A stretch of DNA of 24,258 nucleotides from an uncultured Clostridia bacterium (GTDB taxonomy: Bacteria; Bacillota; Clostridia; Christensenellales; Aristaeellaceae), in NCBI GenBank assembly GCA_934663625.1, contig CAKUKP010000048.1:1-24258 (forward strand), read 5' to 3'. The stretch's first letter is position 1. Each line of letters begins with the position of its first letter. A program made the position numbers and the translations under genes. Positions 20,919 to 24,258 of this stretch are shown here, one piece after another. The notes beneath the pieces were generated by a model. The model was not told the DNA's origin. It saw only the letters and a list, made by a program, of their open reading frames with translations, and did no database searches.

Positions 20919-23602
20919 ATTCTGAAAAGCGCTGCGCAAAGCATGCGTGGCTGATACGATATACGATCATGTTCGCCGTTCTGGCGGCGGCTTTCATCGC
21001 GTGTTTTGCGCTGTTTGGCAAACACATGGTGGGCGTGCTCGACGGCGTGCACCAGCATTTTACTGCGCTGTGCTACGTTCGCGATGCCGTTCGCGATCTG
21101 ATCGCCGGAAACGGATTCAAAATGGTGGATCTGCAGCTGGGACAGGGGCTGGATACCATCGGCACGCTCGCGTATTACGGGCTGTTTGATCCGATCAACT
21201 GGATCGCAGCGCTGTTTTCCGTGGAATCGATGGAAATCTGCTATGGCGCGCTGATCCTCGCGCGGCTGTATCTGATCGGGTTGTTCTTTATGATGTACCT
21301 GCGGAAGATCCATCTGCGCGATGCGTGGGCGGTTTCGATCGCGGGCCTCGTATACGTCGGCGCGGGCTTTTTCTGGAAGGGCGTGCCGCGGCATCCGTTT
21401 TTCGCGGACGGCGGCATCTATCTTGCGCTGATGCTGATCGCCGTGGAGCGCGTGATGCAGGATCGAAAGTGGCTGATGTTTCCGATCGTTACCGCGCTGA
21501 TGCTGATCGCAAACTACTATTTTGCATTCCAGACCACGATACTCGTGATCGCCTATATCATCGTTCGTCTGGCGTGTACCATCCGGCGCGATGGCGTAAA
21601 ATGCACGGCGGCGCGCGGCTGTACGATGCTGGGCGCGTATCTGCTGGGCGCGGCGCTTTCGGCGGTGGTATTTTTGCCGGTGCTGAAGGGCTATCTGGGC
21701 AACGCGCGCCTGAACGTACAGGCGGGCTACAGCGGTTCGATGCTGCATTACGGGCTTTTGTACTATATCAAGATGATCGCCTATATGTGCGCGCCCTATG
21801 CCACCACCGGCGAATGGATGCACCAGAATTTCTGCCCGCTCGCATTGCTTGCGCTGATCGTATTGTTCGGAAGGCGGAACCGGCGCGATGATCTGCGCGA
21901 TAACGATGCAGATCTCGTGCGGCAGATGCGCGTGCTGTTCGTGATCGCCTGCGTCTTTGCGTGCGTTCCGGCGTTCGGCAAGCTGTTTAACGGCATGGGC
22001 TATGTTTGCAACCGCTGGTGCTACGGCTTTGCGTTTTCCATATGTGTCGTGCTCGCGTGGGCGCTGCCGAAATTGAATTCCATGGAAACGCGCGATGCAA
22101 ACCGCGTGCTTCTGGTCGCGGCGATCTTCGCGGCGTTTACCATCGCCACGGCGGTCATTCGCGGGATGTTGGCGATGCTGGTCGCTGCCGCCGCCGTCGC
22201 GATCATGATCTTTGCGGCGCTGATCGCGCTGCGCGCAAAGAAGCGGGTGGGTTATGAAAAATCCATGCGCATCACCGCCGTGCTGGCGACCGGCTGCTGC
22301 TGCGTGTACGTGGCGATGATTTATCTGCCGCTGGGCGGCAGTTTCTCGGTGGATTATGGCAAGGGCAGGTTCTATGATACACTGATGAACGAAACCGAAG
22401 CCGAAACGATGCAAATCGATGATCCGACCGTATACCGCATCGATACTTCCATCATGGATGATTGCCATGCCACGATATTCGGATACAATGGCACGGGGTT
22501 CTATTGGTCCGTCGTGCCGGATCACGTATATAAATACTATCGCGATCTGCAGCTGAGCGCGCAGAACAGCGCGTACTGCCAGCGCGGTCTGGGCGGAAAT
22601 GCCGCGCTGAACGCGGTCGCGGGCGTGAAATATGCGCTGCGCATCGATGGAAAATTCACCGTACTGCCCTACGGCTATACGAAGATCAATTCCACTGTGC
22701 AGACGGACGGCGATGTAATCGATACCTATGAAAACAGCTATGCGCTGCCGATCGGCTATGTATTTGATCAAACCCTGTCCGAGGAAGCGTATCAGCGCCT
22801 GAATTCCGCGGATAAGCAGCTGGCGCTGCTCACCTGCGCGGTTGTGGCGGATGGCGCGGAAACCGAACTGTCGGGCGCGAATGCGGTTGCGTGGCAGGTA
22901 TCCGATTCCGATGGCGTGCGGATTGAAGATCAAACCATCAGCGTTGACCGCGATGGCGGATGGATCGAAATTGTATTTGCGGGCGATGCGGATAGTGAAA
23001 CCATCGTGCAGCTGGATGGGCTGCGGTGCCGCACACCGCTGGGCCTGAACTTCAGGTCGGCTGCCTTTGAATCCGATGCGGGCATAAATTATGCCTTTAT
23101 CGCCGATGCGGGCAGCAATTTTACCTTTGATCAGGCGGGCGTCGCGACGAACATCGGCTATTCCGAAACGGGTCTGAATCGATGCCGAATCACCTTTGAA
23201 ACGGCGGATAAATATGATTTCGACAGCCTGAACGTGTATTGTCTGCCGATGCGCGCGTATCGCGATGCGGTGGAACGTCTCGCCCAGCACGGCATGACGA
23301 ACGTGACGTATGAAAATAACCGCATCTGCGGCGAACTGACGGGCGAAGGCGGCGTATTGCAGATCGCCGTTCCGTACAGCGAAGGCTGGCATTTGACGAT
23401 CGATGGGGAGGCAGCCGAACTGTTCCGCTGCGGCGGCATGTACATGGGCGCGCGCGTGACGTCCGGCGCGCACCGCGTTGAACTTACCTATGAAACGCCG
23501 GAACTCAGGACGGGCGCGATTCTGTCCGTCTGCGCCGTCGCCATGATGATCGTGCTGCAGATAATCTGCGCGGGAAAACGGAAAAAACGCCGCACAGATT
23601 GA
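20915..23602 (+). CDS. YfhO-family polytopic membrane glycosyltransferase
   Basis: An 895-residue YfhO-family (GT-C fold) protein. The first half has about ten or more hydrophobic helices, including a first helix at ~16-34, a GVLDGVHQHF segment in the first outside loop where GT-C enzymes keep acidic residues, and LGQGLDTIGTLAYY. From about residue 480 it has a large extracytoplasmic domain, then a last helix near 870-886 and a basic tail KRKKRRTD. In Bacillus, YfhO takes sugar from undecaprenyl-phosphate carriers made by CsbB and decorates lipoteichoic acid; the same division of labour is inferred here from the overlapping GT2 gene. The acceptor is unknown. No terminator is visible before the tRNA promoter 22 nt later. 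Confidence 0.88.
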   Translation: MNSEKRCAKHAWLIRYTIMFAVLAAAFIACFALFGKHMVGVLDGVHQHFTALCYVRDAVRDLIAGNGFKMVDLQLGQGLDTIGTLAYYGLFDPINWIAALFSVESMEICYGALILARLYLIGLFFMMYLRKIHLRDAWAVSIAGLVYVGAGFFWKGVPRHPFFADGGIYLALMLIAVERVMQDRKWLMFPIVTALMLIANYYFAFQTTILVIAYIIVRLACTIRRDGVKCTAARGCTMLGAYLLGAALSAVVFLPVLKGYLGNARLNVQAGYSGSMLHYGLLYYIKMIAYMCAPYATTGEWMHQNFCPLALLALIVLFGRRNRRDDLRDNDADLVRQMRVLFVIACVFACVPAFGKLFNGMGYVCNRWCYGFAFSICVVLAWALPKLNSMETRDANRVLLVAAIFAAFTIATAVIRGMLAMLVAAAAVAIMIFAALIALRAKKRVGYEKSMRITAVLATGCCCVYVAMIYLPLGGSFSVDYGKGRFYDTLMNETEAETMQIDDPTVYRIDTSIMDDCHATIFGYNGTGFYWSVVPDHVYKYYRDLQLSAQNSAYCQRGLGGNAALNAVAGVKYALRIDGKFTVLPYGYTKINSTVQTDGDVIDTYENSYALPIGYVFDQTLSEEAYQRLNSADKQLALLTCAVVADGAETELSGANAVAWQVSDSDGVRIEDQTISVDRDGGWIEIVFAGDADSETIVQLDGLRCRTPLGLNFRSAAFESDAGINYAFIADAGSNFTFDQAGVATNIGYSETGLNRCRITFETADKYDFDSLNVYCLPMRAYRDAVERLAQHGMTNVTYENNRICGELTGEGGVLQIAVPYSEGWHLTIDGEAAELFRCGGMYMGARVTSGAHRVELTYETPELRTGAILSVCAVAMMIVLQIICAGKRKKRRTD

Positions 23603-23624
23603 TCGCGTTTTACAAAATTAACTA

Positions 23625-23654
23625 TTGACAGCGGCATAATATGTATGCTATAAT
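23625..23654 (+). promoter_or_regulatory. Strong sigma-A promoter for tRNA-Ser
   Basis: Perfect TTGACA (23625-23630), an 18-nt spacer and perfect TATAAT (23649-23654) with TGC extension. Transcription would begin near 23661, about 50 nt before the tRNA 5' end. A perfect 9-bp inverted repeat (23652-23660 with 23700-23708) brackets the leader. Confidence 0.85.
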
Positions 23655-23710
23655 ATTCAGCGTTGACAGTAGCGGGGCTGACCGTTTCGCTGCGCAAAAC
23701 TGAATATTGT

Positions 23711-23803
23711 GGAGAAGTCGCCTAGCTTGGTCGAGGGCGCACGACTGGAAATCGTGTAACGGTTAAAAGCTGTTCGAGGGTTCGAATCCCTCCTTCTCCG
23801 CCA
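23711..23803 (+). tRNA. tRNA-Ser (anticodon GGA), CCA encoded
   Basis: A class II tRNA of 93 nt. The acceptor stem is GGAGAAG (23711-23717) with CTTCTCC (23793-23799), then G73 and an encoded CCA (23801-23803). The anticodon stem CACGA/TCGTG surrounds the loop CTGGAAA, with anticodon GGA at 23747-23749, reading UCC and UCU serine codons. The long variable arm and the GGTTCGAATCC T-arm are present. Confidence 0.96.
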
Positions 23804-23807
23804 CCTT

Positions 23808-23848
23808 AGTACTCAGATATTGATACAATATCTGGGTACTTCTTTTTT
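23808..23848 (+). terminator. Strong intrinsic terminator after tRNA-Ser
   Basis: A 15-bp stem (23808-23822 with 23826-23840, one G-U pair) closed by a 3-nt loop and followed by TC and six T residues. It begins 5 nt after the CCA. Confidence 0.92.
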
Positions 23849-24117
23849 GCATATTTGGGCGCTGCATGACGCAAAAACGGGGATTAAAAGGAAGAAATAG
23901 AGCATGTTTGCCACTGAAAATGCCGGTTTCACGATTTTGTAATTCAAAATGAATCTTATCGTTCATTCTGAACACCCCTATGAAACGACCAATTTTCGGT
24001 TCAGACTACTCATGTTGCCGCTTAAAGGGGTAAGTTTGCACCCCCTTCTCTTGAAAAAATAGAGGGCAATTTTGACCATCTGCATAAAGCTACCAATACG
24101 TTTTTAGTAAAATGGAA
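23849..24117. other. AT-richer stretch without a supported gene
   Basis: Base composition drops here compared with the rest of the window. On the minus strand an ATG near 23966 has AGGGGTG in front and opens a short frame (MNDKIHFELQ and on), but it runs antisense through the terminator and the tRNA, so its end is not a real protein. A short inverted repeat, AAGGGG/CCCCTT, lies near 24026-24047. The stretch may be remnants of an inserted element beside the tRNA; I can support no gene. Confidence 0.4.
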
Positions 24118-24171
24118 TCACAGACTGAATCCCTCATCCATCGCCAGCTGGATCATCTCATATTTGTTCAT
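24118..24171 (-). pseudogene. Truncated reading frame, possible DUF2284-type N-terminus
   Basis: MNKYEMIQLAMDEGFSL is followed directly by a TGA stop. It is preceded by GAGGG 10 nt upstream, and its ATG overlaps or abuts stops of frames coming from the right. The peptide resembles the first residues of DUF2284 putative metal-binding proteins (AMDEGF then a Cys-rich body), but the body is missing and the following bases do not continue it in any frame I checked. It could be a decayed gene or a coincidental peptide. Confidence 0.35.
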
Positions 24172-24184
24172 TATGGGTTTCCCT

Positions 24185-24256
24185 CTATTTCTTCGATCTT
24201 CCGCCGATCAGAATCATGCCATACAGGAAGAGTTGAGTGCTTCCCCATACGTAGCG
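24185..24256 (-). CDS. C-terminal end of a possible membrane protein, cut by window edge
   Basis: A minus-strand frame open to the window edge encodes 23 residues, RYVWGSTQLFLYGMILIGG then RSKK, and a TAG stop. A hydrophobic helix with a basic end is what a last transmembrane segment looks like. Another frame of 28 residues is also open from the edge (ending EIEGNP), so the choice is uncertain. The start and family lie outside the window. Confidence 0.35.
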   Translation of the reverse strand, partial: RYVWGSTQLFLYGMILIGGRSKK

Positions 24257-24258
24257 CA

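Noticed and set aside
20822..23473. 883-codon open frame on the minus strand opposite the YfhO gene
   Set aside because: Composition (His, Arg, Gln, Asp heavy, no hydrophobic helices) is that of an antisense shadow; the plus-strand YfhO frame has the real family features.
23663..23668. Second TTGACA just after the tRNA-Ser promoter
   Set aside because: No -10 hexamer lies 16-18 nt downstream.
23763..23975. 70-codon minus-strand frame ending in EKEGFEPSNSF
   Set aside because: Its C-terminus is the antisense reading of the tRNA-Ser T-arm and acceptor stem, a well-known false protein.

Overview
The window looks like chromosomal DNA from a spore-forming, Gram-positive clostridial bacterium (Bacillota; a GC-rich Clostridia lineage such as Christensenellales is my best guess, by inference only). 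Support: a germination protease gene (gpr) divergent from rpsT, a VanW-family wall protein, strong AGGAGG-type ribosome binding sites, canonical sigma-A promoters, a CsbB/YfhO-like pair, and a tRNA-Ser that encodes its own CCA. GC is high by eye except in the last ~400 bases.

Layout. 1-1828 (+): end of an SGNH/GDSL hydrolase, then a YqhD-type iron/zinc alcohol dehydrogenase. 1834-2739 (-): gpr. 2875-7128 (+): rpsT (TTG start), rarA, a VanW protein with a cationic 12-residue repeat, and a 73-residue membrane protein followed by a ~300-nt train of hairpins ending in a terminator. 7179-8335 (+): two overlapping family-4-type uracil-DNA glycosylase genes; the second lacks the Fe-S cysteines. 8480-9574 (+): an acidic zinc-ribbon protein and a coupled metallophosphoesterase. 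9641-12029 (+): a lipid/diacylglycerol kinase-like protein, queH and birA (ligase only). 12041-12670 (-): a secreted protein of unknown function. 12786-13244 (+): two very small genes, the second of the DUF3791 type. 13306-13761 (+): rpiB. 14081-14822 (+): an MNT nucleotidyltransferase/HEPN toxin-antitoxin-like module with its own promoter and terminator. 15062-18892 (-): one reading frame that fuses 4-alpha-glucanotransferase (MalQ) to glycogen phosphorylase (GlgP). 19058-23602 (+): a Cof-type HAD phosphatase, a GT2 glycosyltransferase and a YfhO-family membrane protein. 23711-23803 (+): tRNA-Ser(GGA), followed by a strong terminator and a stretch that carries only gene ends and fragments.

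Themes. Most genes are housekeeping or core carbohydrate functions. The accessory material is concentrated in 12.7-15.0 kb (the small gene pair, the MNT/HEPN module, isolated inverted repeats) and after the tRNA. Several upstream terminators overlap the next gene's promoter (rpsT/rarA, rarA/vanW, queH/birA), a compact arrangement that insulates adjacent units. The least ordinary items are the MalQ-GlgP fusion, the hairpin train at 6813-7128, and the birA leader in which the terminator stem also covers the ribosome binding site.
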